A stretch of 64,000 nucleotides of DNA, from contig JAHYIO010000001.1 of NCBI GenBank assembly GCA_020543525.1, positions 4,154,001 to 4,218,000 on the forward strand, given 5' to 3'. Position 1 is the first letter of the stretch, and each line of letters starts with the position of its first letter. Shown here piece by piece: positions 11,009-22,213 of the stretch. The notes under the pieces are model-generated. The model did not search any database. It was not told where the DNA came from and worked only from the letters and a program-made list of their open reading frames with translations. This DNA is from Coriolopsis trogii (lineage: Eukaryota > Basidiomycota > Agaricomycetes > Polyporales > Polyporaceae). The position numbers were made by a program, and so were the translations under genes.

Positions 11009-12792
11009 ATGCACTCCCCCACTCTATCGCACCAACACCGACAGGCCCTCGTGCATGACTATGCATACCACTCTGGAAGTGGTGTCTCTGTCAGGGGTTC
11101 TCTCCAGGTCCACGACATAGCAATGCGTAACGCGCAGAGTGTGAACTTACGAGTTCTTACCAACGTATCTTTCGCTCTGGCGACCATCGGACAATGCGTT
11201 GTCTTGTCCCTCATTACAACCCTAGTTTTCTATCGTCCCCCGGAGAAGCGCAGCCTCGCGCTCGTGAATCTCCTGCTTATCACCGTCCTTAGCACGGTTC
11301 CCCCGTATCTCCTGTGAGTGTGTTTCTCACTTTGCTCAGGGAAACCGCCTTGTGCCTGACTCAATATATGTTCTTCCTCCTTAGTGTTTACGGAGCAGCC
11401 ATAGAGGACCGGGATACACCAAAGGCTCTATGTGTAACGCAAGTAGTTCTCGTAGCTGGCACTGAAACCATGTAAGCCCTCTGCCGGACACATTGGGTTC
11501 CAACTCTGACGTCACTTTAGGTTCTCTACCACATCTCTCACACTGCTACTTGATTTGATCATGGATATTCAGCGGCGGGAGGTTCCTGCCTGGTTCGGGA
11601 ACTACCGCAATACTTTGGTAGGCGGCAGCCACTGCTCAAACGCTCATTCAGACTCATTTCCACGCTACAGCTACTTGGGGCGCCCTACCTCGTATTCTTC
11701 GCGTTCGTCCTTGGAACCTCGGCGGTAGGTCTCCAGCTCCGCCGACCATCTTGAAAGACGCATGTGCCGACACACATTGACAGCTGACTATCCTCCATCC
11801 CGACCAAGTCCAGCATCTGCCCGACGCCCTGGAGTGTTCTCTGCAAAATGACACCGTGTACACATCTTCCACATCCTTCGGAGTTCCACCACCCCCTCCA
11901 CTCTTGCGCGCCCACATGCGCCGCGCCTCCTCCGTTACAGAGTGTCCGAGCTAACGAGCTTCTGCAGGTCCATCGCGATGCAAGTCACCATCGTACTCGC
12001 AGTCATCCTCGCCCTGTGCCTCGAAGGTGGTTATCCGGGTTGTGCCTGATCACCTGAATCCGCGCCCTTCCTTGACTTTTTCTTGCGATGCTGCATCCTG
12101 ACCTGCCCTGACTCTGCTGCAGTGTATGCAACCACCGAAGCCATAAGAAGCCGGCACCACCTCTCGAAGATGCGCCACCCCAGGCACCTCAGCCTCTCCC
12201 AAGTCGTCCGCACCATCGCCTTCACCACGATCCAAGCCTTCCTCCTCGCGTACGTAGACCCTTACGTGCCACTGCTCCGTCTCGCAAAAGCTCAACACTC
12301 GTGTCGAACGCGTTCACGCCGTTTAGCATCATCGGGCTTGACAGTTACGTTTCCTCCGAGAAGCTACACCTTGCATCAACGTTCTACCGAGCACTCAGTA
12401 CGTCCCTCGCCTGCCCTACCATGTACGGCGAGTCCTCATCGTCCTCACATTCCTTGCAGTGCCCTCCGTCGCGTTCCTCGCATTCGGCACGACTTCCGTA
12501 CGTAGCTCGCCCCGATCACCGTCGAGCACGAACTGATCACCCCCATCCACGTCAGGAATGTCTCAACGCATGGAAACTCTGCATCGCGCGACTGACACCC
12601 AAGCGCAAAACACCTCTACAGATGGGCAAACACGCCGTCAAAATAGACGTCAACATCACAATAGAGAAATTCCAGACCCCGGTGTCCTCGGAGGAGTGCC
12701 ACCAGGCGGCGGGGCCCTTCCATATCCAACTACAAATTGAGTCGCCGACGAGGAAAATCCCGGGCGAGAGGTGGATGACAACCGGACAATGA
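11009..12792 (+). CDS. Orphan seven-transmembrane (GPCR-like) protein
   Basis: About nine exons can be joined into a protein of roughly 370 residues with seven hydrophobic segments: VLTNVSFALATIGQCVVLSL; LALVNLLLITVLSTVPPYLL; TQVVLVAGTETMFSTTSLTL; LLLGAPYLVFFAFVLG; IAMQVTIVLAVILALCL; VVRTIAFTTIQAFLLA; and PSVAFLAFG. The last is followed by a cytoplasmic-type tail (ECLNAWKLCIARLTPKRKTP). The pattern resembles the many basidiomycete-specific seven-helix proteins that are predicted receptors. I see no Ste3 pheromone-receptor or rhodopsin (retinal Lys) signature that would name it. The intron joining DTV to SIAMQ (about 112 bases) is longer than its neighbours and is my least certain junction. 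The ATG at 11009 is upstream of a second in-frame ATG (MRNAQSVN, about residue 39), which may be the true start. The ligand and function are unknown. Confidence 0.7.
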
Positions 12793-13189
12793 CAAGGATA
12801 ATGGACCTCGCCTAGACGCACCACCATGTTATAAACTCTCCACGCTCCTCTTTGTACCTTACGGTCTGTTGTATCATGGTATATTACCAGACGGGACTGA
12901 GATCCCAAGTGCAATGTATGCTAGTTGCTAGAAAAGAGTGTGGGTGATATATGTCCATACATATTCAAACAACAACTGTGCGACGGAAGTGCAGGCAACT
13001 TCAGAGCAAGGTTCAGAATGTCCATATGATGACTATTACTGAATAGAGTACTCGTCCGTGTAACGAGGTTCGAACCGAGAAAGAAGAAGCGTAGCGCAAG
13101 ACCCCAAATACTACTAAGTGATGAAATAGAACAGTGAGAGAATCGCCCAGTATACATGGTCCGATTCTCAAGTCCATCACATGAGCCAC
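12793..13189. other. Intergenic, convergent 3' regions
   Basis: This is the space between the seven-helix gene (plus) and the GPI-protein gene (minus), which end facing each other. It is AT-rich 3' UTR-type sequence. A GGTTCGAACC string at about 13068 resembles a tRNA T-loop, but it lacks a matching stem. No gene is seen. Confidence 0.5.
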
Positions 13190-14119
13190 TTAGAGGGCGA
13201 CCGCCGCACCAGCAACGACACCCAGAGCAGCGAGGGCCCACGGCGCGATACGTGGGAGAGAGGCCGCACCGTTTCCTCCGCCATTGAAGTTGGACGGGAC
13301 AGCACCATCAGTTGAGGTCGAGCTAGCAGTGTTGGAAGCTCCCGCGGCCGTCCCTGAAGCACCTGAGGTCGACGAAGGGGCGACAGTCTGACCAAAGCCG
13401 CTGGTGCTCGTCGCACCTGAGGCTGGAGCGGTGCCACTGACAGTAAGCGTGCTAGAGCTGGCCCTATAGTTTTAGGGTCAATGACAAAGCGAGGCGGTGG
13501 ATAGTGTTGAGAAAGAAGAACGTACGGGGTACTGGCGCCGGTAGACCGGGACGTAGCTGCAGAGCTCGACGTCGTGGACGACTCGGGTGGGGGACCTTCG
13601 ATAGTAAACGAGGGCGTTTGATCCAAGACATTGGTTGCGTTGCTGCAGCGGAAAAATCAGGGCCAGGAGAACGACCAAGACACGGATGGCTACTCACCCC
13701 TGGGCGATAGCACGAAGGGTATATTCACTGCGGCCCGATGTTAATAAGAAATCCCAAGTAGAACCAGGAGATAACTCACCCAGCGGGCACGACACCGAGC
13801 TGGAACTTCGCAAAGTCGGCACCGGGTTGCAGGTTGTCTGCGATGCTGAACGTGTCATGGAACTGGTTCGTGTTGACAAGCTGGAGTGTGAACGGGATGT
13901 CGCTGCTGGTGTGCGTCCAGGTGACGTTGACGTCTGAGCTGCTCTGCCAGCCGACAGGGATTTGAAGGAGGAGAGCTCGCGCCCACGGAGCAAGGGCGAG
14001 GGCAGCAACAAAACAACTGTTAGGCCAAAAGTCACAGTCAAAATCAGCGCTCCGTGCTCTTGCAACACTCTGGTTGCGCGCCGGAGAGGAAAAGGAACTT
14101 ACGTGAGCTTGGCGAACAT
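13190..14119 (-). CDS. Secreted Ser/Thr-rich GPI-anchored protein, Kre9/Knh1-like family
   Basis: The ATG lies at 14119-14117. Spliced exons give about 220 residues. A signal peptide (MFAKLTCFVAALALAPWARA) precedes a beta-sandwich domain with IPVGWQSSSDVNVTWTHTS, LQLVN, FHDTFSIADNL and FQLGVVPAGEYTLRAIAQG. This matches the Kre9/Knh1-like, Ser-Thr-rich GPI-anchored family of fungal wall proteins. A Ser/Thr/Ala/Gly-rich stalk, suited to O-glycosylation, follows. The C-terminus has GGGNGAAS, then a hydrophobic tail (APWALAALGVVAGAAVAL), a classic GPI-attachment signal. The protein should sit outside the plasma membrane or in the wall. Its biochemical role is unproven; yeast relatives affect beta-1,6-glucan. 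A TATA box lies about 110 bases upstream. Confidence 0.85.
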
Positions 14120-14803
14120 CGTAGAGGACCTCGTTGACTTTTGGGGGGGAGGAAAGAGAGATGGGAGCGAGTCGTGAGGGAGCGCAGACAAGAACCGTCG
14201 GGGGAGGCTGGGCATTGTCCCGCTTGGGACTTATACTGTCCGGCACTTTCCCACGCTCCCCCGAGAACATTCGTGTCACTGTCAAGACCGCCACGGTCAG
14301 CCGAAGACGAAGGCACGCTGGGCACACGTAGTGATGATCGAAAACAGCTGCCATTGAGAACGCCATCCGGACGTCGTATTTCTGACCTCACACGTTGCGT
14401 CGCATGCCCCGGCCAGCTCGCCTCTTCCATTCAATGCAAGTATGCAATACTAACGTCGTCAATCGCGCTAGATACTCTGGAGTACACCACACTCGTGCAT
14501 ACCAGGAGCATGCTCACCATTGCTCGACGACGAATGGCTACTACAAGGCACAACACGCCCCTCGCTAAGTCGTCCCTCTTCCCGTCAGGAAGCAAGGAGA
14601 AGAGATTGCCCGCCGCTGTCGCCCGAAGCATGTTCGTGGGACGCTGGCTAGAAATAAGTCCCGTCAAAGGCCGTCCACGTAACACGGGCCTCACAGCAAC
14701 TTCCGCCACCTGTTGGCAGGGAAGTGGCCTCATAGCGCCGCGCGTTACTGCTCAATAGATCTGTCATCTGGCATCAGCGAGCCAAATGTAGCAGACGACG
14801 ATG
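14120..14803. other. Intergenic: GPI-protein promoter and ATP23 3' region
   Basis: This stretch holds the promoter of the minus-strand GPI-protein gene (TATA-like box at 14230-14235) and, further right, the 3' UTR of minus-strand ATP23. An open frame of 100 codons at 14431-14733 (minus) has no family resemblance and I treat it as chance. Confidence 0.5.
14230..14235 (-). promoter_or_regulatory. TATA-like box (TATAAG)
   Basis: On the minus strand TATAAG sits about 110 bases before the ATG at 14119, a sensible core-promoter distance for the GPI-protein gene. The role is inferred. Confidence 0.4.
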
Positions 14804-15846
14804 TCAAAATACCTCGTCGAACGGCCGTGTGTCATTGAAGCAACTCTCCCAGACCTCATTGACCGCCCGCTCCGCAGTCGCTCTGTCCGGGCACGCAGGG
14901 TTGCCGCTGACCGACAAAATGGCACGACGCCGCACACACTCCTGGTGGGAAGAAAGGCGTGAAGTGAGACCGTGCAGGCGGACATATTTCGGCCAGACTT
15001 GCCTGGTGCTGCTTCGAGAACGACAGGAATCCTCGCATGACTTCTCGACTCCACCTGCAGTCCCCGCTCAAGCTGTTCGCACGGATCTATCCAGCAGCAG
15101 CAGCAGCAGCAGCAGTAACATGCCCGTCAGCACGTTGTTACCGTCACCGCAGTTCGGACCGTTGCATATAGAACGGACACGATGAGTGCGCAAAGGACAC
15201 ATACCTCACTGCAAGCATGATGGCGGAGATTGTTCCAGTCGACCTTGAACTTGGCGTGGTCGTACATATGCACAAGCTCGTGTACGATCGTCTCCTCCAT
15301 ATGGCTCTTGCTCATGAACTGCCCTTGGCAAAGCAAGACAGCGCCTGCCTCCGGGCTGAATCCACCCGAGCGAGTAGTGTCGCATGGCGCGCAGACGAGG
15401 TCGTTTGAGGACACGTCCGCGCCAGACAGCTTCAGGTGCTTCATCATGAACACCACAGCAGGGCCTAGCAGTGTGTCCCGTCACGGGCAGCCTTAGCAGA
15501 GTTAATACAGATCTGGCCGATGAACAACCCACTAATACTGACTGTATGCCATGAGTTCCTGCTTCCACTTCTCGCACCTCGAATGGTGAAGTGCCTCCAT
15601 GTCGGTCGCGCGTTCCTCCTTAGTTCCCCCAAGCCCGGTGATCACAGAGAACTTCCTGCGCCATCGCTCGTACGTTGGCTGGTCGGCAGTGCTTGGAGCG
15701 GGTGTACTAGAGTCGCCGTTCATGAGTAGGAGGCAGAGGTCGTGGTCGAAAAGCTCAGCCGAAAGAACGCGCCGAGTCCGCTGTGCTGGCTTTCCAAATT
15801 GTAAGGGCGGCACGGAGCGGGCCGGGAGAATGACCGGGCGCTCCAT
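14804..15846 (-). CDS. ATP23: Mitochondrial inner-membrane protease/chaperone Atp23
   Basis: Four exons (15846-15543, 15464-15205, 15086-15003, 14941-14804) give 261 residues. The family is a zinc metalloprotease of the intermembrane space. It processes the Atp6 precursor and helps assemble the ATP synthase Fo sector. The zinc-binding HExxH is HELVH at about residues 163-167, followed by MYDHAKFKVDWNNLRHHACS, a hallmark of this family. Conserved Cys-rich parts follow: CAPCD, SLSGDCRWSRE, KQHQECVRRRAILS and AVNEVWESCFNDTRPFDEVF. The third intron starts GCAAGT, a GC-AG intron; the exons on both sides fit the family without a gap. A (CTG)8 tract (coding-strand view) ends 5 bases before the exon-3 boundary. 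The product looks intact. Confidence 0.94.
15092..15115. repeat. (CAG)8 microsatellite in an ATP23 intron
   Basis: Eight perfect CAG units (CTG on the coding strand) lie in the second intron of ATP23. They occupy the place of the polypyrimidine tract just upstream of the 3' splice site. Confidence 0.85.
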
Positions 15847-16099
15847 TTACGAACGCGTCTAAGTATTCCGACCAACTCTGACCAGTACCACACCATGTCA
15901 GCAGCAATCACAATCGTGTTCTAAACCTAGGAAATCATGCCTTCGCAGTGAGGGCACCGGAGAAAGGCGTCGCGGCCCAGGTAACAAACTCTACAAGTCA
16001 CGCATTGCGGACCGCGTTTGAAAGTGCGTATAGCGCAAGGAAGCGGATATCTATGCAGCGGTATGGGTATCTTCGGGGGCAACAAGGCTCCCTATCAGG

Positions 16100-17680
16100 T
16101 TACATTTCGTGGGTCACGTCGGGGTTTTTGCGCCTCAGCTGTGTCGTCCCTCCCGGGAAGACTGCCTCCCAGACCTCACTCGAGCTTCTGATAGCTTCAA
16201 CACGTATCACCCCGTGCGTCAGTGTCGGAATTTCGCCCGCCAACCCACGAGCGAACGCGCTGACGTCGAAACCTTCGTATGACTTCTCCGTGGTGGTGAG
16301 TGAGAGTGGCGTGGGTGATGGGGACATAGGCTGATTCATCCAACCCAACGTTGCTCCCATTACTTCGTGCGCGCCGACCGGCGTTGGGTTGAGCCCGAAG
16401 GTACGGACCTCGATGTTGAGATGACGGAGAGGGAGGCGTTTCAATGCAGATGCAAGCATGGCCTGTCTGAACATTAGCCTAAGAATGGAGACTGTGTTCG
16501 CGATGGGTACCATGCATATAGGAACATCCACCTCGAAGCTTTCCTTCTCCAGGACGATCTTGATCTCGAGTGTTTCCAGACTGGACGCACCCGGTTCTTG
16601 CAGGATTGTCGGGAGGTTGATGGCCGGATTGCGCAGGAAATTGATGCTACCTCTGACTTTCAGGCTGAGAGGTTTTGCGAGTGAGAGGACGGCCGAGAGT
16701 CTGTGGAAGTGCGATTGTTGCTCAAAGAAGGTCCAGCAGTCGAGACGCGAGACGTGGCAGGTGAGCCCAAGCATGTACATGTCGACGATCCAGCCAGTGA
16801 GCACCTCCAGAGATCGCCAAGTGCATCGTCCGTTCTGCGCGACCTGGCTCCGGATGTTGTCGTCGCGGTAGCCCATAATGCCAGAACCGCGTCCCATGAT
16901 GTCTCCATTGCAATCCGCGCAGATCCGTAGATGTGTGAGGTTTGGAAATGCCTGAATATACGGCGCGACCAGGGGGCAGTAGTAGTGCTGGATTGATAGC
17001 CGCCGTAGTTTTGGATAGACATAGGTGAAGGTAGGAGCGTTGTGACCAGTGTACCAGTCAGTACATTTGAGCTCTTGTAGAGACGAGCTCCATCTCTCCA
17101 AGAGGAGGACGGGATGATAGCTGAGCCAGTCAAGTTGTGATGGGACTTCTGTGACAAAGAATCCGCCGCGTTCGCGATTATGCCAGTCGATCTCGATGGA
17201 GGTGAGTCGGAGAGACTGTAGACCCCTAAGCAAGTCGCACGTCCGTCTTCCGGCAGCAGCAATACGAAGATTGCGGAGGGATGTCAGATTGACGATCGCG
17301 TCGTATATGCCGAGGTGTTGGGTGAATGCAATCTCGCTCTGTTTGATAGAAAGTGTGTCGAGGCCAGTCATGAGTGGTATGAGGGTGGCGAATCGTGAGG
17401 ACGTCGTGGTCGACAGACAACTGAGGGAGAAGTCCAAGCAAAGTTCTCGAACGTAGGGCAAGCGTGTCGTTCCTTCGGCGAGTAGGAAGCGCAGGAGTTT
17501 TGCTGTATCAACCTCCCGAACGACATAGGCGGCCTTTTGACGAAGGACGGACTTGGCGGCTTCGTGGTAGAAGAAGTGACAAACATACATAAGCGACGCC
17601 GCAGTCTCGGGGCATGTGCATAGGACAATTTCGCGGAGAATATCAAGATTGAGGGTAGGAGAACGTGTCGAGCCTGGCAT
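16100..17680 (-). CDS. F-box-like / leucine-rich repeat protein
   Basis: This is a single uninterrupted exon of 526 codons; the ATG I prefer (MPGSTRSPT) follows an in-frame GTG. The N-terminus LNLDILREIVLCTCPETAASLMYVCHFFYHEAAKSVLR is a degenerate F-box, which would bind Skp1 in an SCF ubiquitin ligase. The rest has irregular leucine-rich segments such as LPYVRELCLDFSLSCL, LTSLRNLRIA, YPKLRRLSIQHY and FPNLTHLRICADC, the usual substrate-binding part. Basidiomycetes carry very large, fast-evolving families of such intron-poor F-box genes. The substrate is unknown. It lies in the same direction as ATP23, 253 bases upstream, but has its own promoter space. Confidence 0.8.
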   Translation of the reverse strand: MPGSTRSPTLNLDILREIVLCTCPETAASLMYVCHFFYHEAAKSVLRQKAAYVVREVDTAKLLRFLLAEGTTRLPYVRELCLDFSLSCLSTTTSSRFATLIPLMTGLDTLSIKQSEIAFTQHLGIYDAIVNLTSLRNLRIAAAGRRTCDLLRGLQSLRLTSIEIDWHNRERGGFFVTEVPSQLDWLSYHPVLLLERWSSSLQELKCTDWYTGHNAPTFTYVYPKLRRLSIQHYYCPLVAPYIQAFPNLTHLRICADCNGDIMGRGSGIMGYRDDNIRSQVAQNGRCTWRSLEVLTGWIVDMYMLGLTCHVSRLDCWTFFEQQSHFHRLSAVLSLAKPLSLKVRGSINFLRNPAINLPTILQEPGASSLETLEIKIVLEKESFEVDVPICMVPIANTVSILRLMFRQAMLASALKRLPLRHLNIEVRTFGLNPTPVGAHEVMGATLGWMNQPMSPSPTPLSLTTTEKSYEGFDVSAFARGLAGEIPTLTHGVIRVEAIRSSSEVWEAVFPGGTTQLRRKNPDVTHEM

Positions 17681-18431
17681 AGGCACCCTGCAAGTATTTG
17701 AGCCCTGGCGGCTTATGATTATGTCGTGATGCCTGGTGATGAAGAGTTGTACGGTTGATACGATGTCAATATATGCGGCGTCCCCTTAGTTTCAGTGCGA
17801 ATCGCGGAGGCAAGCGACGAAGAGAGGCAGAGATCCAAAGAATTCGAACTCTCAAGATTTCTCTCCCTACTAATCATGATGAGCGTAAGGAAGTAAGTAG
17901 CGCATATTGATCTGCCTTTCGGGGCTTGAACCTCTTTATGTCCGGCGCTCCCACTTGTTACTGAACTCTGAAGGATTCTGGACCAGAACAAGAGAGTACT
18001 TGGTCTCGAGTGGTAAGAGATATGGGCCATTCAGAGCTCCGCCCTGGACATGCTAATACTATCCTCGTCCTGAGTGACATGCACATGCGTACACCGACCT
18101 TGATCTCTCGTTCGACTTTTACTCAAGCAGAACAATGTCTTCACCCGTGCATGTGCATATCTGGACAATCGCAACTGCTCCAAAATGCTCAGGATTTATC
18201 GGCGTCGACCAGTCCATATTCCTTTGACCTTTGAGAGAACAAAGGCCCATACTCTTGATGGGGATGCCGGCATAGTATCGGCCGCAGTTGTACTGGGGTT
18301 CCTGGGCATCGCCTCGCACTTCTCTCAACCACACAGCTTCGTGCTGTGCACGGAGTCAGACTTCGAGTTGCAGTCCTTCCACTCTCCCCCTTCGTCCGTT
18401 GCTATCTGGTGTTGGACCCTTCAGTTCAATC
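17681..18431. other. Intergenic, divergent promoter region
   Basis: This separates the F-box gene (minus) from the DUF6535 gene (plus). Open frames at 17719-18030 (minus) and near 18010-18330 show no domain and mixed splice support, so I do not call them. The 3' part just before 18432 could be a 5' leader of the DUF6535 gene. Confidence 0.5.
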
Positions 18432-20875
18432 ATGTTCCAGTCCCCTATGGTCACGGTGGACGAGGGAGAAGCACCACTGGCACGCCCAGGAGGATCGCCG
18501 CCGGAAGCTGTACCCGTGGCTCAAGAACGCTCGTTTGACTCTATTGTATGTATGTGGGACAGTCATAGCTCGGATTGCAATCCTGATAGAACGCCACAGG
18601 ATTCCTCTACGACCATCGCCGAAACCCTTTGGAAGTTGCCGAGTCACGAGGTGAGCCTCTCCGGGCCCTCTAGAGAATGTAGTATCTGACAAACGCGTCG
18701 GTTGGCATAGGACCTTCGTGAAGAGCTCGCGCTTCGCTTTTCCGAAGTGGAGAAAGCAACAGCATGGTCGCACTCAGCCGAAATCGTGAAGACCTATAAT
18801 GATGAGTTGGTCACCCGGTGGAAGGAGGAGATGGACACTCTTCTTGTTTACGTGAATATGCGACTCTAATTGACGATGGTTGTGCTTGTGCTGACCTTTT
18901 CATCTGGTTGGACTATAGGCGGGTTTGTTCTCGGCGGTATTGACGGCATTCAATGTTCAATCATACCAACTGCTTCAACCGGACCCCACAGACCCAACGC
19001 TGGCTGTATTAGAGCAGATATCCGCTCAACTGAACAGCTTCTCGATCAATTCGAGCTTCATCAATTCGACCCAGCCCTCGCTCACGCAGAAGGAGATCCA
19101 ACCACCGTTCAGCGCTCCCACCTCTGCAGTCTGGATCAACACCCTCTGGTTCTCTAGCCTCATCTGCTCCCTCGCATCCGCCTCCATCGCGCTAATGGTC
19201 AAGCAATGGCTGCACGACTTGAGCATCGGGGTCTCGGGTACGTCCCGCGAGAGCGCACGCATGCGCCAATACCGCCTTAACAGCCTGAGACACTGGCATG
19301 TAGGCAGCATCGTCATCATCATCCCCATCCTCCTCCAGCTCTCCCTCTTCCTCTTCCTCGCCGGGCTCATCATGCTGCTCTGGACCCTGCACGTGACAGT
19401 CGCTTCCGTCGCGACGTCTCTCGTCGGAGTCCTGTTCGTCTTTGTGGTGATGACAACGCTTCTCCCGGTCGTCAGGGTTGACTGCTGCTATCGCTCGCCG
19501 CAGGCGGTGGGCATCTTCATAGCAGTGAGGGGAGTGCGCAAGGCAACGAAGAGCTTCATTATCCGTCTCGCTGAGGGCGCATGGAGCCTCACAAAAGCGT
19601 GGAAACGTCGCCAAGGTCTCCTCGGAAAGGTAGCTGAGCTCGCGTGGAGGGTCTACGTCGCCGCATGCATCTCGAAGAAGGACATTCCGACATGGCGTGG
19701 ACGCGAGCAGATAGATGTCGCGAAGGCGGTGAACGCGCTCGACCGCGACCTGGCGACCACGGCATATACGACAACGTTCGACCCGAAGTCCTTGGACAAT
19801 CTACGGCCCTTGCTTGCGGACATGCCTTGGCAGGATGCGGTGGCGTGCTATGACAGTGTGTTCCATGCGAGAGACAGGCTGTGGGGGACCGCGACTGCAC
19901 GGACTCAGGACAGGTTTTCGCGGCACTCTTTCGAGGCGCTGCATATACTTCTGACGGTCCGTGCGGAGGAACGAGACGCGGACTGGGAGGACGCGATGGC
20001 GAGGGTCTTGAACAATCTGCCGACCTCAGGTGATACCGAAGAGGAGAATGTACTGCGGAACCTATCCGTGCTTGCCACAGGCGACACCCAGTGCGCCGAC
20101 AAGGCGTTCTTGCGCATCATCATGCACTTGAGAGACTATGACACCAACGGAGTCTTTAGCTCAATCGAGGGTATCCGTTCAGGTCAGTAGGATCATCTGC
20201 TGCGAATTGCAGATCACTCACCGCGTCTTTGTATACAGTGATGGTCATGTCAGACTGGCGAGCGCGCCATCCCGGCGGGACGGATATCTCCACTACACTG
20301 CGGCACTACCTCCAGAGCGTCGAGTCCGTCGTCCGCTGCGCGCTCCGGTCTACATCCACCGAGCTCTCGTTCGAAGACAGGCAGACGATCCGGTGGCGCG
20401 TGCAGAGCACGCTATCCTCTTTCCGCGGCTTCCTGGGCACGTCCCTCTGGAAAGAGCCATCGCTCTACATATGCCTCGGACTCAGCAACATCGTCCCGCT
20501 CCTCGTCGAGCTTGCGCAAAAGGACCGGGAACTCGTCACGGAGGAGCTCGCGGAGGCTCTCGACCATGTTTGGGTTGCCATCCTGGAAGATGCGCAGGGC
20601 GTGGCGGACGGAGAGCGGGTGAGGAGGGTGCAGGCCTACATTGATTGGACCGGCGAAGTCATTGAGGCATTGAAGGCGGTCATGCACGGCAGGCCCGTGA
20701 ACACCGGTATGTGCATGTTGCGTGCGGACCTCTAGGAAGTGCGAGTGACTGACATCGCTTAGACCAGAAGCCGAGGATGAGACGCCCTAGGGCTCAGTTC
20801 GATACGACCAAGACACCCCCTCAGTCGCCGAGGTTCGCTCCCTGGCGTAAGGGATCGCGTTTGTTATCGCTATAG
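18432..20875 (+). CDS. DUF6535-domain membrane protein
   Basis: Six exons give about 720 residues. After a short N-terminus (MFQSPMVTVDEGEAP) the exons read DLREELALRFSEVEKATAW and TRWKEEMDTLLVY-AGLFSAVLTAFNVQSYQLLQ. The latter is the DUF6535 core, found in very large numbers in Agaricomycetes. Three or four membrane segments follow: AGLFSAVLTAFNV; INTLWFSSLICSLASASIAL; VGSIVIIIPILLQLSLFLFL with ALIMLLW-type continuation; and VASVATSLVGVLFVFVVMTT. The long C-terminal part is soluble and helical without a known domain. Its last exon ends in a basic tail (DQKPRMRRPRAQ...WRKGSRLLSL). The role of the domain is unknown. This gene is good evidence for an Agaricomycete origin. Exons: 18432-18545 first; last intron near 20706-20762. 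Confidence 0.85.
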
Positions 20876-22213
20876 CTTGTGTTGGATAAGCTTTAAGCGT
20901 TGAGCAAGTTCACTTCCATGCTAACGACGCTTCTGGCCTACGTATACCCCCAACCTGAACAGATGACTCGAGAATGCTGGATATCTCATTGGCATTTTTT
21001 GGATGGTCGCCAGCGCTGTCCACTATCAAGGATGAACGTGCGCAGTGCAAGCATACCTGTTAGTCGCGAGCTTGTACGATGGAGCAATCGGAAGTGTCTT
21101 CCAAGTCAGCCATTCAGAAACCCCATATATCCATGACGGCGAGCAAGTCGCCAAAATACTACTCTCGGACGCGGAACGTTGAAATTCTTTTTGTTGGATT
21201 CCGATCTCGAGAACAGTGGTACTCACTATGCAGATATCGACTACGTTGAACCTAACATGCACATCGCGTCTCCCGCATATGATCAATCATTTATTTGTTG
21301 AGTATGTTCCTGACTAGATCTATTCCTTGGAGGACTAGCGTGTTAGCAGGAAAATGCCGCTACATTTTGGGAGTTCTCCTTCGAGGGGAAGAGCGATCAG
21401 TAAATCATGATGCTATATCGCGATTTCGTATGCGAAGGCCATCCATTTTACTTTTGTCGCCATATGACGAAAACTGGCCACAGTGTTGCACAAGTGACAC
21501 GATGGAAGCCGCCCGGATGAAAAGCATTCAGTACGAGCATCGTCTGTGATGAGCGAGATAGTTATGTACTATGAAAATAGCAAGGATCAGATACTGTGCG
21601 CGGGCGGAAAGTCTCGATGCTACCTACAAATTTGCCCTCCTGAGTTAACGCATACATGGCGTCACAGGGGTAGACGGGCTTGGCATGCATTGGGACCGAG
21701 TCTGAGGTATGTCACGCCTGCATTGAATAGTAACGTGCATTATGTGTGAGGAATGTGCGCAAGAACTTACCCAGAACGCGCATAGCTATACCCGCAGGCA
21801 ATCCGTCGACGCTGCGAAGAGAACGTCCAGACGGCAGGGGCGCGCGGCATGCGCGTTGTGATCGCGCATCGTGGGTGCTGCTTGTCAATCAAGAACGGTC
21901 AAGACAGCACAGGCATCGAGAATTGGGGTTGTCTGAGTATGCATCCGATACGGCTTTTCTCGTCAACGTAGTGAAGACGAAGGCGGCAGTGGGGACTGAG
22001 TTGAGGTGACTGTATGCGCATCAAGCTTAAATACATATAGTGGACCGGTGGCGGCTCGAGAGCGAGAGCATACGCGCCAAACAGCATCAAATACGCAACG
22101 TCGGAGACGCTGGTCTCGGGCGCCATTCCCCCACCACACCACCACTTGTCGTCGCCTCCTCCGTTCTCGCCGCTGTCCTTGCCGTCGAGTGCGCTCTCCT
22201 TTACGACGTGTCC
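20876..22213. other. Intergenic, about 1.3 kb
   Basis: This gap between two plus-strand genes is AT-richer than its flanks. Several short frames occur, but none has a family resemblance or a chain of plausible splice sites. TTAAATA at about 22027 could serve the downstream gene. It might hold a decayed gene or an unrecognised noncoding RNA; I cannot support either. Confidence 0.5.

Noticed and set aside
13060..13080. GGTTCGAACC string resembling a tRNA T-loop
   Set aside because: Flanking bases cannot form the 5-base T stem, and no acceptor or anticodon arms are present on either strand.
14431..14733. 100-codon minus-strand frame between the GPI-protein gene and ATP23
   Set aside because: No domain, no supporting splice structure, and it lies in expected UTR/promoter space.
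20876..22213. Search for a hidden gene or decayed transposon in the 1.3-kb gap
   Set aside because: No inverted terminal repeats, transposase or reverse-transcriptase motifs, or chained exons could be found by eye.
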